A stretch of 64,000 nt of DNA from Pacificibacter maritimus (GTDB lineage Bacteria; Pseudomonadota; Alphaproteobacteria; Rhodobacterales; Rhodobacteraceae): contig NZ_RKQK01000001.1 of assembly GCF_003814915.1 (NCBI RefSeq), positions 574,031 to 638,030 on the forward strand, given 5' to 3'. Shown here piece after piece: positions 44,522-58,004 of this stretch. The notes beneath the pieces were generated by a model. The model searched no databases, was not told the origin of the DNA, and saw nothing but the letters and a program-made list of their open reading frames with translations. Numbering within the stretch: the stretch's first letter is position 1; every line of letters starts with the position of its first letter. The position numbers and the translations under genes were made by a program.

Positions 44522-46864
44522 ATGCGGGTTCAAAAACGTGGATTTCACTCCTTCTTGCGCGGAAATACACCGCGCGCTTTTGCACTATCTTGTGCGGCTT
44601 TGTCATTGGGATCAACAGCTTACCTAGCTTACCCTTCGCCAGTGATGGCCCAAGAGTTTCAGTTTTCCACTGTCGAAATCCAAGGCAACGGACGGGTTTC
44701 AACCGAGAGCATCTTGAACTTTGCAGGAATCGGACGCAACCAAGGCGTCTCAGGAGGCGAATTAAACGACGCTTATCAGCGGGTTTTGGCTTCTGGATTG
44801 TTTGAAAGCGTTGAATTTATCCCGCAAGGGTCAAAGCTTTTGATCAAAGTGACCGAATTTCCAACGGTGTCGCGCATCAGCATCGAAGGCAATTCCAAAG
44901 TAAACGATGATGTTTTGTCGTCGGTGCTACAAACCCAAGTGCGCCGTGCCTATGCCCCGTCAACTGCCGAACAAGATGCGGCAGCCATGGCAGAAATCTA
45001 CGCGTCAAAAGGTCAGTTGGCCGCGACGGTCACGCCGCGCATAATTCGCCGCAATGACAACCGCGTTGACGTTGTGTTTGAAGTGACAGAAGGCAAAAAT
45101 GTTGAGGTAGAACGCCTGACATTCGTTGGCAACCGTCAATATTCCAACGCACGCCTGCGCCGCGTATTGGAAACCAAACAAGCTGGCCTTTTGCGCTTTT
45201 TGGTCGGCCGCGATACATTTGCAGAAGATCGCGTCAACTTTGACAAACAGGTTCTGACCGATTTTTACACCTCACGCGGGTTTATTGATTTCGAAGTGCT
45301 GAATGTTGCGGCAGAATTCTCACGCGAACGCGATGCCTATTTCTTGACGTTTAACATCCGCGAAGGCCAAAAATTTAGCTTTGGTGAAATGACAACTGTG
45401 TCCGAAATCGATGGTTTGGATACGGCAGATTTCCAAAAAGAAATCAACATTCGGTCAGGTCAAACCTATTCGCCAGTCGCGGTTGAAAACGCAATTGAGC
45501 GCATAGAAATATTGGCGACGAAAAAAGGCATCGACTTCTTGCGTGTCGAGCCACGTGTGACGCGCAATGATCGCGAACGTAGTTTGGATATTTCTTTCGC
45601 GCTTGTGCGCGGACCGCGCGTATTTGTTGAACGGATTGATATCGAGGGCAATGCCACCACGCTCGACCGTGTTGTGCGCCGCCAGTTTAAAACCGTTGAA
45701 GGCGACCCGTTTAATCCGCGCGAAATTCGCGAAGCGGCCAGCCGCATTCGCGCCTTGGGCTTTTTCTCTGACGCGCGTGTAGATGCCCGCGCGGGCAGTG
45801 GGCCAGAGAAGGTGATCGTCGATGTGGATCTTGAAGAAACCAGCACAGGGTCGTTTTCCTTCGGGGTGAACTATTCTGTGTCCAGTGGCGCCAACCTGAT
45901 TGCATCCTTTAGCGAAAGTAACTTTTTGGGACGCGGTCAAAGGCTGGCCTTTAACCTGACGACCAAACTGGATGACGGCAACCTGTCGTTTAACTTTGTT
46001 GAACCCGCATTCTTGGGGCGTGACGTGGCCTTTGGCCTGTCGGCCAACTATGGATTTTCTGCACCCATTTATGCAGACCACGAGTCCCGCGATATCTTTG
46101 TGTCGCCAAGTCTGACTTTCCCTGTGGCAGAAAATGCGCGCTTGCGGTTGAACTATAAGGTCGGCACCAATTTGCTGCGCAACCCTGATGACAACGACCT
46201 GCCTGCGACGATCCAAGCGGATGTTGATGCGGGAGAAGTGTTCGAACAATCGCTGGGCTACACCTATTCTTATGATACGCGCCGCTCAGGTGTGAATCCC
46301 AATGCAGGTGTTAAATTTGAATTCTCGCAAGATATTGCTGGCTTTGGCAGCGATGTCGAATACCTACGCACCACGGCGACCGTGCAGGGCGACACGACTT
46401 TGTTCAACGAAGAAGTCAACCTGAGCGCCTCTATTAAAGGTGGCATGATCGAAGGTCGCGGTGGCATGGACACACGCGTGTCGAACCGTTTCTTCACGGG
46501 CACATCCTTGATCCGCGGGTTTGAACCTGGTGGTATCGGGCCGCGCGATCTTGACGACACCGAGCTTGCTTTGGGTGGTAAATTCTATGCCGTTGCCAGC
46601 TTGGAAACGGATTTCCCACTCGGTTTGCCTGAAGAATACGGCATCAAAGGCGGCTTGTTCTTGGATCACGGCGCGCTTTGGGGCTTGGATGATGCGTCAT
46701 CTGCGGGTGGGTCCGAAGACATCAGCTGGCGTACAGTTGTGGGCGCTTCGGTGTTCTTGAAAACGCCGATTGGCCCGTTGCGGTTTAACTTTACCAAAGC
46801 GCTGAACAAAGAAGACTACGATGTTGAGCAGAACTTTGATTTGACCATCGCGACACAATTCTGA
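44522..46864 (+). CDS. bamA: outer membrane protein assembly factor BamA
   Basis: A 780-residue Omp85-family protein that inserts beta-barrels into the outer membrane. A signal peptide (to about VMAQ, residue 43) is followed by POTRA domains up to about residue 360 and a 16-strand barrel. The conserved barrel motif SLIRGFEPGG lies at about residues 660-670. The C-terminus TIATQF ends in Phe, the outer-membrane signature. The stop overlaps the ompH start by one base (TGATG). Confidence 0.96.
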   Translation: MRVQKRGFHSFLRGNTPRAFALSCAALSLGSTAYLAYPSPVMAQEFQFSTVEIQGNGRVSTESILNFAGIGRNQGVSGGELNDAYQRVLASGLFESVEFIPQGSKLLIKVTEFPTVSRISIEGNSKVNDDVLSSVLQTQVRRAYAPSTAEQDAAAMAEIYASKGQLAATVTPRIIRRNDNRVDVVFEVTEGKNVEVERLTFVGNRQYSNARLRRVLETKQAGLLRFLVGRDTFAEDRVNFDKQVLTDFYTSRGFIDFEVLNVAAEFSRERDAYFLTFNIREGQKFSFGEMTTVSEIDGLDTADFQKEINIRSGQTYSPVAVENAIERIEILATKKGIDFLRVEPRVTRNDRERSLDISFALVRGPRVFVERIDIEGNATTLDRVVRRQFKTVEGDPFNPREIREAASRIRALGFFSDARVDARAGSGPEKVIVDVDLEETSTGSFSFGVNYSVSSGANLIASFSESNFLGRGQRLAFNLTTKLDDGNLSFNFVEPAFLGRDVAFGLSANYGFSAPIYADHESRDIFVSPSLTFPVAENARLRLNYKVGTNLLRNPDDNDLPATIQADVDAGEVFEQSLGYTYSYDTRRSGVNPNAGVKFEFSQDIAGFGSDVEYLRTTATVQGDTTLFNEEVNLSASIKGGMIEGRGGMDTRVSNRFFTGTSLIRGFEPGGIGPRDLDDTELALGGKFYAVASLETDFPLGLPEEYGIKGGLFLDHGALWGLDDASSAGGSEDISWRTVVGASVFLKTPIGPLRFNFTKALNKEDYDVEQNFDLTIATQF

Positions 46865-47481
46865 TGCGACTGGGCGCCCTGACATGCGCCGCTGCCTTTG
46901 CGGTTGGTTTTGGATTTTGCAGCCCGCTTTGGGCGCAAGGGACCGCCGCAGAGGGATCGCCGAGTGTTACACCACAAGTTGAGCAACGCAGTCTCGCCAC
47001 GGCACCTGTGATTGCCTTTGATCGCAGTCGGGTTTTGGCCGAATCCGCGCTTGGAAAACAACTCAATGCTGAGTTGGAAAAAGAGCAGGCAAAGATCCTT
47101 GCGGAAAACGATGAAATATCAGCAGCGCTCGAAGAAGAAGAGCGCGATTTGTCGAATCTCAAACCAACAATTTCAGCAGAAGACTTTGCCCTGCGTGCAG
47201 AGGCGTTTGACCGCAAAGTGACCGCCATTCGTGCCGAGCAAAAGCGCAAATCTGAAGCGGTGCAATTGATGTTTGATCAGGGCACAAAACAGTTTGAAGA
47301 CAATTTGAATCAGGTCTTGTCTGAAATTGCCCGCGAAGTTGGGGCCGTCGCGGTTTTTGAACGGGCGCAAATCTATATGATGTCAGGCACGATTGATGTG
47401 TCAAACGAAGCAATTCGGCGCTTAACTGTTGTCGAACCTAACGAAAACCTAGACGATGAAGGGACACCAGAGGCTGAATAA
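46864..47481 (+). CDS. OmpH/Skp-family periplasmic chaperone
   Basis: A 205-residue exported protein of the Skp family, which holds unfolded outer-membrane proteins for BamA. The signal peptide is [20 protein letters not shown]. Residues 60-150 form long charged helices ([20 protein letters not shown]) expected to make the Skp tentacles. The [10 protein letters not shown] strand near residue 50 is family-typical. The acidic C-terminal tail ([12 protein letters not shown]) is an extension. lpxD, often found after skp, is not here. Confidence 0.9.
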   Translation: MRLGALTCAAAFAVGFGFCSPLWAQGTAAEGSPSVTPQVEQRSLATAPVIAFDRSRVLAESALGKQLNAELEKEQAKILAENDEISAALEEEERDLSNLKPTISAEDFALRAEAFDRKVTAIRAEQKRKSEAVQLMFDQGTKQFEDNLNQVLSEIAREVGAVAVFERAQIYMMSGTIDVSNEAIRRLTVVEPNENLDDEGTPEAE

Positions 47482-47632
47482 AGCCCAAGCTGTCTCGCAT
47501 GACTTGCCCCTGATGGGGTGGATTGATACAGACATCGAAATCACGCCAAAGCCCCGCGCAGATGTCGCGCTTCAACGGGATAGGCCCAAACCAAGAAGGC
47601 CGATAAGGGCCGCGTTTAAGACAGGAATACCT

Positions 47633-48091
47633 ATGACACAGAGCCTCAAAACCGCAGATATTGATCTTATCCAACGCATTATTCCCCACCGTTACCCCTT
47701 TCTTTTGGTGGACCGCGTTGTTGATATCAATGGCGTCGAAACCTGCACGGGCCTGAAAAACGTCACCTTTAACGAGCCGCATTTTCAAGGCCATTTTCCT
47801 GGCGCACCGATCATGCCGGGCGTCACAATCGTCGAAGCCATGGCGCAAACGGCAGCTGTGATGGTTGGCGTTGAAAAAGACTTGGCGGATAAGGATTTTC
47901 TTGTCTACTTCATGTCGATTGAATCGTGCAAATTCCGCCGCAAAGTCGTGCCTGGTGACGTGTTGAAAATGCACATCACAACCAAACGTGGTGGCGGCAA
48001 AGTGTGGAAATTCGAAGGTCGTGCTGAAGTCGACGGCGAGCTGGCTTGTGAAGCTTCATTCACCGCGATGATGGATCTGCCAAAAGAGTGA
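47633..48091 (+). CDS. fabZ: 3-hydroxyacyl-ACP dehydratase FabZ
   Basis: A 152-residue hot-dog-fold dehydratase. The catalytic His54 is in PHFQGHFPG and Glu68 in [11 protein letters not shown]. The frame is open far upstream inside ompH, but AGGA at 47622-47626 supports the ATG at 47633. In this cluster FabZ sets the balance between phospholipid and lipid A synthesis, because LpxA competes for the same 3-hydroxyacyl-ACP. Confidence 0.95.
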   Translation: MTQSLKTADIDLIQRIIPHRYPFLLVDRVVDINGVETCTGLKNVTFNEPHFQGHFPGAPIMPGVTIVEAMAQTAAVMVGVEKDLADKDFLVYFMSIESCKFRRKVVPGDVLKMHITTKRGGGKVWKFEGRAEVDGELACEASFTAMMDLPKE

Positions 48092-48130
48092 TTTGATCAC
48101 CCAGACCATTCCATTTGATTTTCGGAGCCT

Positions 48131-48931
48131 ATGATGAGCATTGATCCAAGCGCAAATATTCACCCTTCAAGTGTGATCGAAGAGGGGGCCGTTATCGGCG
48201 CCAATTGCGTCATCGGCCCGTTTTGTCTGGTCGGGCCGCAGGTTGTGCTCGGCATGGGCGTGACTTTGAAAAGCCATGTTGTGGTCTCAGGCGATACTGT
48301 GATCGGTGACGATACAGAGATCTTTCAATTCGCTTCTATCGGTGCTGTGCCGCAGGATCTGAAATATAAAGGCGAACCCACGCAACTGCGCGTGGGCAAG
48401 CGCAATCGTATCCGTGAATATGTGACTTTGAATTTGGGCACAGAAGGCGGCGGTGGCGTGACCCGTTTGGGCGATGACAACCTGATCATGGCCTCGGCGC
48501 ATGTCGCCCATGATGCGCAAATCGGCAATCGCGTTATCTTGGTCAATTCTGTGGCGGTTGCGGGCCACTGTATTGTTGAAGATGATGTCATCATTGGCGG
48601 CTTGTCTGGCATTCATCAATGGGTTCGCATCGGGCAGGGTGCTATCATCGGCGCTTTGTCTATGGTGACCGCTGACGTATTGCCGCTTGCACTTGTGCAA
48701 GGTCCGCGTGCCGAACTGGACGGGCTCAATTTGGTTGGCCTAAAACGGCGCGGGGTTCCGCGCGATGACATCAATCAGCTGCGGGCGGCGTTCCAGATGC
48801 TCAAACAGGGCGAAGGATCGTTCAAAGATCGCGCTGCACGCCTGTCTGAAGATTTCGATAGCGAATATGTGGCGCGGATGATCGCTTTTGTTACGGGCGA
48901 TTCAGATCGCGGATTTTTGACCCCAAAATAA
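48131..48931 (+). CDS. lpxA: UDP-N-acetylglucosamine O-acyltransferase LpxA
   Basis: A 266-residue hexapeptide-repeat enzyme, first step of lipid A synthesis. Left-handed beta-helix repeats run from residue 5 to 190 (for example VIEEGAVIGANCVIGPFCLV). The catalytic His lies in MASAHVAHDAQIG, and SGIHQWVRIG is typical. The C-terminal helices begin RAAFQMLKQGEG. A second ATG three bases on is an equally good start; GGAG precedes both. Confidence 0.96.
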   Translation: MMSIDPSANIHPSSVIEEGAVIGANCVIGPFCLVGPQVVLGMGVTLKSHVVVSGDTVIGDDTEIFQFASIGAVPQDLKYKGEPTQLRVGKRNRIREYVTLNLGTEGGGGVTRLGDDNLIMASAHVAHDAQIGNRVILVNSVAVAGHCIVEDDVIIGGLSGIHQWVRIGQGAIIGALSMVTADVLPLALVQGPRAELDGLNLVGLKRRGVPRDDINQLRAAFQMLKQGEGSFKDRAARLSEDFDSEYVARMIAFVTGDSDRGFLTPK

Positions 48932-48942
48932 GGCGAGCGCCT

Positions 48943-49725
48943 GTGACCAGAACCGCCATCATCGCAGGATCAGGGGATTTGCCGCTTCTTTTGGCCAAGG
49001 CACTTGATGCGCCTGTCTATGTCACATTGGATGACGCGCCTGTGCCATACGGGTTTGATCATGTCGCTGCGCGCATAGAAAAACTTGGCCGTTTGTTCAA
49101 AGATTTAAAGGCAAAAGGCGTTTCATCGGTGGCCTTTGCTGGCGCTATGGCGCGGCCTAAAGTAAATCCTGTGTTGCTGGATCGCCATGCATTGCGGCTG
49201 GCCATGTCCTTGGGCAAAGGCGACGATGCATTGTTGCGCGAAGTGCTGGCTGTCTTTGCAGATCAGGGCTTTTCCATCAAAAGTGCTGTCGATATTCGGC
49301 CTGATTTGGTGCTCGCCCCTGATACGATTTGGGGCATGAAACCCAGCAAACAAGACGACAAAGACGCCGCACGCGCCTTTGAAGTGCTGGGCGCATTGTC
49401 GCCTTTGGATGTCGGACAAGGGGCTGTCTGCGCGGGCGGCATGATGATCGGGATTGAAACCCTACAAGGCACGGATTCGATGCTGTCCTATGTGGCTCAG
49501 ACGCCCCAACACCTGCGCCGCGCCAAAGGTGTGTTTGTCAAAGCCCCGAAGCGTAACCAAGATCTGCGTATTGATATGCCCACAATCGGTATTGATACGA
49601 TCGAGGCCGTGATCAAAGCGGGCCTTGCGGGTCTGGTGATCCCTGCGGGCAAAACCATCGTATTGGACCAAAATATCGTGAAATCCCGCGTTGATGAGGC
49701 AGGCCTGTTCCTGAAAGCACTATGA
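48943..49725 (+). CDS. lpxI: UDP-2,3-diacylglucosamine diphosphatase LpxI
   Basis: A 260-residue enzyme of the former DUF1009 family. It hydrolyses UDP-2,3-diacylglucosamine to lipid X, replacing the unrelated LpxH in alphaproteobacteria. It shows IIAGSGDLPLLLAKAL at the N-terminus, VAFAGAMARPKVNP, and KAPKRNQDLRIDMPTIG with GIDTIEAV at the C-terminus. The conserved acid corresponding to the catalytic Asp is in the DMPTIG segment. The start is GTG with AAGGCGAG upstream. It overlaps lpxB by four bases. Confidence 0.94.
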   Translation: MTRTAIIAGSGDLPLLLAKALDAPVYVTLDDAPVPYGFDHVAARIEKLGRLFKDLKAKGVSSVAFAGAMARPKVNPVLLDRHALRLAMSLGKGDDALLREVLAVFADQGFSIKSAVDIRPDLVLAPDTIWGMKPSKQDDKDAARAFEVLGALSPLDVGQGAVCAGGMMIGIETLQGTDSMLSYVAQTPQHLRRAKGVFVKAPKRNQDLRIDMPTIGIDTIEAVIKAGLAGLVIPAGKTIVLDQNIVKSRVDEAGLFLKAL

Positions 49726-50873
49726 GCACAGTTAAGGTTTTCATCATCGCTGGCGAACAGTCAGGTGATGCCTTGGGCGCCGCTGCCATGAAGGGGTTGA
49801 AGTCCTTGCGGGATGTCGACTTTAAAGGCGTGGGTGGGCCTTTGATGGCTCAGCAGGGGCTAGATAGCCTTTTCCCGATGGATGAATTGTCTTTGATGGG
49901 CGTGCTTGAAATTCTGCCAAAGTATTTCCACCTGAAGCGCCGTATCAAAGAAACGGCAGAGGCCGCTCTTGCATGGCACCCCGATGTGATCTTGACCATC
50001 GACAGTCCTGATTTTTGTCTGCGGGTTGCCGATATCGTGAAAGCGCGATCTGACCTGCGGATCTGCCATTATGTCGCGCCAACGGTCTGGGCGTGGCGCC
50101 CTGAACGGGCGGCGAAAATGGCTACAAAGGTTGATCAGGTTCTGGCGCTGTTTCCCTTTGAACCGCCATATTTCGAAGCCCATGATCTGCGCTGTGATTT
50201 TGTTGGGCATCCTGTTGCCACAGATGTGGTCGCCAGTGACGATGAGGTGACAGAATTTCGCAGCGCCTTTCAAATCGGTGATGCACCCTTGGTTTTGGTT
50301 TTGCCAGGGTCGCGCAGGGGTGAAGTCGCAAGGCTATCGGATGATTTCGGTCAGGCGCTTGGCACTTTTGCAAAGATGCATCCCGATGCGCGCTTTGTCC
50401 TGCCCATGGCTGGGCCTGTTGCGGATTTGGTACGCGAAAAGACGGTTCAATGGCCTGTGAAGCCTATCCTGATTTCCGCCTCTGATAAGGCCTCAAAACG
50501 TGCGGCATTCAAAGCTGCTGACCTCGCATTGGCCGCCTCTGGCACCGTGTCATTGGAACTTGCAGCCAATCAAACCCCGATGGTGATCGCCTATAAAATG
50601 CAATGGTTGACGCAAAAGATCGTCGAACGCAAATTGCTGATTGATACTGTGACCTTGGTCAATCTCGTGTCTGACACCCGCGTGGTGCCAGAATTTTTAG
50701 CCAAAGAATGCGACCCTGCACAGATTGCCATTGCGCTGGATGACGTGTTGCAAAATCCCAAAGCACAAGAGGCAGCATTGGATTTAACGATGCAACGTTT
50801 GGGGCAGGGTGGCGAAGCACCCGGCTTGCGGGCTGCGCGCGCGATTTTGGATGGCTTAAACACCTCCACATAA
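49722..50873 (+). CDS. lpxB: lipid-A-disaccharide synthase LpxB
   Basis: A 383-residue glycosyltransferase (GT19) that joins lipid X with UDP-diacylglucosamine. FIIAGEQSGDALGA is the N-terminal signature, followed by GVLEILPKYFHLKRR, YVAPTVWAWRPERAAKM and VLPGSRRGEVARL. ASGTVSLELA is the donor-site loop. The ATGA overlap with lpxI fixes the start. It is the last gene of the cluster, followed by a strong terminator. Confidence 0.96.
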   Translation: MSTVKVFIIAGEQSGDALGAAAMKGLKSLRDVDFKGVGGPLMAQQGLDSLFPMDELSLMGVLEILPKYFHLKRRIKETAEAALAWHPDVILTIDSPDFCLRVADIVKARSDLRICHYVAPTVWAWRPERAAKMATKVDQVLALFPFEPPYFEAHDLRCDFVGHPVATDVVASDDEVTEFRSAFQIGDAPLVLVLPGSRRGEVARLSDDFGQALGTFAKMHPDARFVLPMAGPVADLVREKTVQWPVKPILISASDKASKRAAFKAADLALAASGTVSLELAANQTPMVIAYKMQWLTQKIVERKLLIDTVTLVNLVSDTRVVPEFLAKECDPAQIAIALDDVLQNPKAQEAALDLTMQRLGQGGEAPGLRAARAILDGLNTST

Positions 50874-50899
50874 AAAGAGGCCCGCTTAGGCCTCTTTTT
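50872..50899. terminator. bidirectional terminator between lpxB and mnmA
   Basis: Perfect 11-bp inverted repeat AAAAAGAGGCC/GGCCTCTTTTT with a six-base loop, between convergent genes, with T tracts in both directions. Confidence 0.92.
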
Positions 50900-50919
50900 A
50901 TTACTTTAACCCTGTGGCT

Positions 50920-52068
50920 TCAATATCCGCGCCAAATCCAGCCGCCGCCAAATATGCGCGTGCTGTCGTCGTCATAAAACACGCAGGCTTGGCCTGCCGA
51001 CACGCCTTCTTCTGCGACGATCAATTCGACTTCGGCTTCCGTTTCAGAAATCGGCCGAATGATGGCTTCGCGTGGGGGGCGGGTTGAGCGCACGCGGACC
51101 AAAACATGCCATTCATCACGCGATGTCAAAGGTTCATCGCCCAACCAATTGATTTCACGCACAGGAATTTTACGCGTGGCCAGCATCTCTTTTGGGCCGA
51201 CAATGACCTGTTTTTTCTCAACATCCAGTTTGACCACATAGAGAGGATCGGCCAAGCCACCGATGCCCAAACCACGGCGCTGGCCGACAGTATAATGTAG
51301 CACGCCATTGTGTTGGCCCAAAACTGTGCCATCGGTGTCGACAATGTCACCCGGTTCCGCAGCACCTGGACGCAGTTTTTCAATCACTGACGCATAGTTG
51401 CCATTGGGCACGAAACAAATATCTTGGCTGTCAGGTTTGTCCGCCACAGCCAATCCGTATTTTTGCGCTAAGGCACGGGTTTCGTCTTTGGATTTCAGAT
51501 GTCCCAAAGGAAACCGCAAATAGTCCAATTGCGCTTCTGTAGTGGAAAACAAGAAATAGGACTGATCGCGGTTGGCATCGGCTGCGGAATGCAGTTCTGC
51601 ACCGTTCTCACCCATTTTGCGCTGAATGTAATGACCCGTGGCCATGCAATCTGCGTCCAGATCTTTGGCGGTTTCCAAAAGATCCTTAAATTTCACCCGT
51701 TCGTTGCAGCGAATACAAGGCACAGGGGTCGCCCCCGCCAAATAGCTGTCAGCAAATTCATCGATCACTGCGTCTTTAAACACATTCTCGTAATCCAAAA
51801 CATAATGCGGAAACCCCATTTCCTCAGCCACACGGCGCGCGTCATGAATATCACGCCCCGCACAGCAGGCGCCTTTTTTAGACAAGGCTGCCCCATGATC
51901 ATAAAGCTGCAAGGTCACGCCGACCACATCATAGCCTTCTTCGGCCAATTGGGCCGCGACAACAGAACTGTCCACGCCGCCCGACATCGCAACGACAACG
52001 CGTGTCTCAGAAGGGGGCTTGGCAAAACCGAGCGAATTGATGGGTGACTTAGGGGTATCAAGAGGCAT
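50920..52068 (-). CDS. mnmA: tRNA 2-thiouridylase MnmA
   Basis: A 382-residue enzyme that makes 2-thiouridine at position 34 of tRNA Lys, Glu and Gln. The PP-loop is [10 protein letters not shown]. The two active-site Cys are in [17 protein letters not shown] and in [21 protein letters not shown] is another family segment. The frame continues two codons to a TTG, but AAAGG is spaced for the ATG at 52068. It is divergent from sciP. Confidence 0.95.
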   Translation of the reverse strand: MPLDTPKSPINSLGFAKPPSETRVVVAMSGGVDSSVVAAQLAEEGYDVVGVTLQLYDHGAALSKKGACCAGRDIHDARRVAEEMGFPHYVLDYENVFKDAVIDEFADSYLAGATPVPCIRCNERVKFKDLLETAKDLDADCMATGHYIQRKMGENGAELHSAADANRDQSYFLFSTTEAQLDYLRFPLGHLKSKDETRALAQKYGLAVADKPDSQDICFVPNGNYASVIEKLRPGAAEPGDIVDTDGTVLGQHNGVLHYTVGQRRGLGIGGLADPLYVVKLDVEKKQVIVGPKEMLATRKIPVREINWLGDEPLTSRDEWHVLVRVRSTRPPREAIIRPISETEAEVELIVAEEGVSAGQACVFYDDDSTRIFGGGWIWRGY

Positions 52069-52193
52069 GAACAAAACCTTTCCGGAACATGTTCAGAATA
52101 TAAGAAAATCCTATATATTCTCAAGGGCAGGTTTCACCACCCATTAAGATCATTGCGTCACAACAAATGTGCAATGTTGATGAGGTGAGAGTA

Positions 52194-52472
52194 ATGTATT
52201 TGAAAAAAGTTGATGGGCCACGTGCGGTCACGCTACCTGATGGGAGTATTTTGACCCGTGCAGACTTGCCTGATCCCACGACGCGACGCTGGGTCGCCTC
52301 GCGTAAGGCTATGATCGTCAAAGCGGTCGCTTTCGGACTGATTCCCCAAACCGAAGCTCTAAAAATGTACGGTTTGAGCGAAGAAGAATACGAATCATGG
52401 AAAAAAGCGATCCAAAATCACGGTGAAGTCGCGTTAAAGGCGACATCCGTGCAAAAATATCGACAACCTTAG
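52194..52472 (+). CDS. sciP: CtrA inhibitor SciP (DUF1153)
   Basis: A 92-residue helix-turn-helix protein. The core DLPDPTTRRWVASRKAMIV (24-42) followed by LSEEEYESWKKAIQNHG and LKATSVQKYR matches SciP, the small protein that in Caulobacter binds CtrA and blocks activation of CtrA promoters. Earlier in-frame starts exist to 52167, but GAGGTGAGAG precedes the ATG at 52194 and the family begins there. It lies 106 bases upstream of ctrA on the same strand, so regulator and target are neighbours. Confidence 0.92.
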   Translation: MYLKKVDGPRAVTLPDGSILTRADLPDPTTRRWVASRKAMIVKAVAFGLIPQTEALKMYGLSEEEYESWKKAIQNHGEVALKATSVQKYRQP

Positions 52473-52499
52473 GTTGAAAGTGCTAAAAGGTTAAATACG

Positions 52500-52514
52500 G
52501 TAACCGAGCGTTAA
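52500..52514 (+). promoter_or_regulatory. CtrA-type box upstream of ctrA
   Basis: GTAA-N7-TTAA followed by CC, one mismatch from the CtrA site TTAA-N7-TTAA, lies 65 bases before the ctrA start. A second partial site (TTAA-N7-AACC) overlaps it at 52491-52505. Autoregulation of ctrA is known in Caulobacter; here it is inferred from the motif. Confidence 0.6.
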
Positions 52515-52578
52515 CCAATTTTGACCAATATTTTAATCAACGAACGATTGATAAAATAATAGCAACGGAGACTAGATT

Positions 52579-53292
52579 ATGCGCATTTTGCTGGTCGAGG
52601 ACGATCCAACCACTTCAAAAAGCATCGAACTGATGCTGACACATGCAAATCTGAATGTTTACACAACAGATTTGGGCGAAGAAGGAATCGATCTCGCAAA
52701 ACTTTATGATTACGACCTCATTCTTTTAGACCTTGGCCTGCCTGATATGAATGGGCATGAAGTTCTGCGCCAATTGCGCCTTGCGCGTATCGAGACACCC
52801 ATTTTGATCCTCTCTGGTGCGGATGATACCGAAAATAAGATCAAAGGTTTCGGTTTTGGCGCCGACGATTATCTGACCAAACCCTTCCACCGCGAAGAAT
52901 TGGTTGCGCGGATCCATGCTATTATTCGGCGTTCAAAAGGCCACTCTCAATCAGTCATCGGTACTGGCAAGATTGAAGTCAACTTGGATGCCAAAACAGT
53001 TTCTGTCGGCAACAAACCTGTGCATTTGACAGGTAAAGAATACCAAATGCTTGAACTTTTGTCCTTGCGTAAGGGCACAACTTTAACGAAAGAAATGTTC
53101 CTTAATCATCTTTACGGCGGCATGGACGAACCTGAACTCAAAATCATCGACGTATTCATCTGTAAGTTGCGCAAGAAACTGTCCAACGCGACAGACGGTG
53201 AAAACTATATCGAAACAGTCTGGGGACGTGGATACGTTCTGCGCGATCCAGATCCTGCCGATATGGAAACACCAATGGCCATCGGCGCATAA
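52579..53292 (+). CDS. ctrA: cell-cycle response regulator CtrA
   Basis: A 237-residue OmpR-type response regulator. The receiver has the acidic pair EDD (residues 7-9), phosphoacceptor Asp51 in [10 protein letters not shown] and Lys in [12 protein letters not shown]. The DNA-binding domain includes [20 protein letters not shown] and FICKLRKKL, nearly invariant among CtrA proteins. In Rhodobacterales CtrA is usually not essential and controls motility, chemotaxis, cyclic-di-GMP and gene-transfer functions. The partners CckA and ChpT are not in this window. Confidence 0.97.
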   Translation: MRILLVEDDPTTSKSIELMLTHANLNVYTTDLGEEGIDLAKLYDYDLILLDLGLPDMNGHEVLRQLRLARIETPILILSGADDTENKIKGFGFGADDYLTKPFHREELVARIHAIIRRSKGHSQSVIGTGKIEVNLDAKTVSVGNKPVHLTGKEYQMLELLSLRKGTTLTKEMFLNHLYGGMDEPELKIIDVFICKLRKKLSNATDGENYIETVWGRGYVLRDPDPADMETPMAIGA

Positions 53293-57602
<4,310 letters not shown>

Positions 57603-57640
57603 TCGAATTTCGATGTGTTGAATGCATTTTGTTCGCGAAT

Positions 57641-57655
57641 GTTCTCAAAAAGTTC
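57641..57655 (+). promoter_or_regulatory. LexA (SOS) box, GTTC-N7-GTTC
   Basis: A perfect direct repeat GTTC-TCAAAAA-GTTC, the LexA site of alphaproteobacteria such as Rhodobacter. A further GTTC lies at 57631-57634. The box is 39 bases after the recG stop and 69 bases before the start of the 40-codon gene, so that gene is the expected target. Confidence 0.8.
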
Positions 57656-57723
57656 TTTACAGAGCTTGTTAAAAATGAGAACAAAAGAACAACAAAGTGT
57701 TAACCAATCGAAAGGACGACAAG

Positions 57724-57846
57724 ATGATCAATGATTTGAAATCAGTAGTGACCCGGTCCCAAGGCACGCTCATCGAAGATATGCTTGGGGCAGCCGCTCT
57801 TTTGGTAATCTTATTCGGTGGATTGGTTGCACCTGCGTTTTTCTAA
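57724..57846 (+). CDS. SOS-associated small membrane peptide (40 aa), SidA-like candidate
   Basis: A 40-codon gene starting MINDLKSVVTRSQGTLIEDM, then one hydrophobic helix (LGAAALLVILFGGLVAPAFF) and TAA. AAAGGA lies about 8 bases before the ATG. A perfect GTTC-N7-GTTC box upstream and a strong terminator downstream define a one-gene SOS transcription unit. Caulobacter SidA is likewise a tiny SOS-induced inner-membrane protein that blocks division through FtsW/FtsN, so a similar role is a reasonable hypothesis. Sequence similarity to SidA is not claimed. A membrane-acting peptide of toxin type is an alternative. Confidence 0.75.
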   Translation: MINDLKSVVTRSQGTLIEDMLGAAALLVILFGGLVAPAFF

Positions 57847-57970
57847 AGTTTCTGCCTGATCCGAACGCGTAAATCCCATTCCATGTCCCAATAGAATGCC
57901 GCTGATACGCTTACCTGTCCCAATCAGCCAGCGCGCCTCATAGCGCTGACACGCCTTCGGATTTCACTAT

Positions 57971-58004
57971 GCCGCCGCCTTTTATAAGTGCGGCGGCTTT
58001 TTTT
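57971..58004 (+). terminator. Rho-independent terminator after the small SOS gene
   Basis: Perfect 8-bp GCCGCCGC/GCGGCGGC stem with an 11-base loop, followed by seven Ts. Its T tract overlaps the stop codon of the convergent scaffold gene. Confidence 0.9.
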
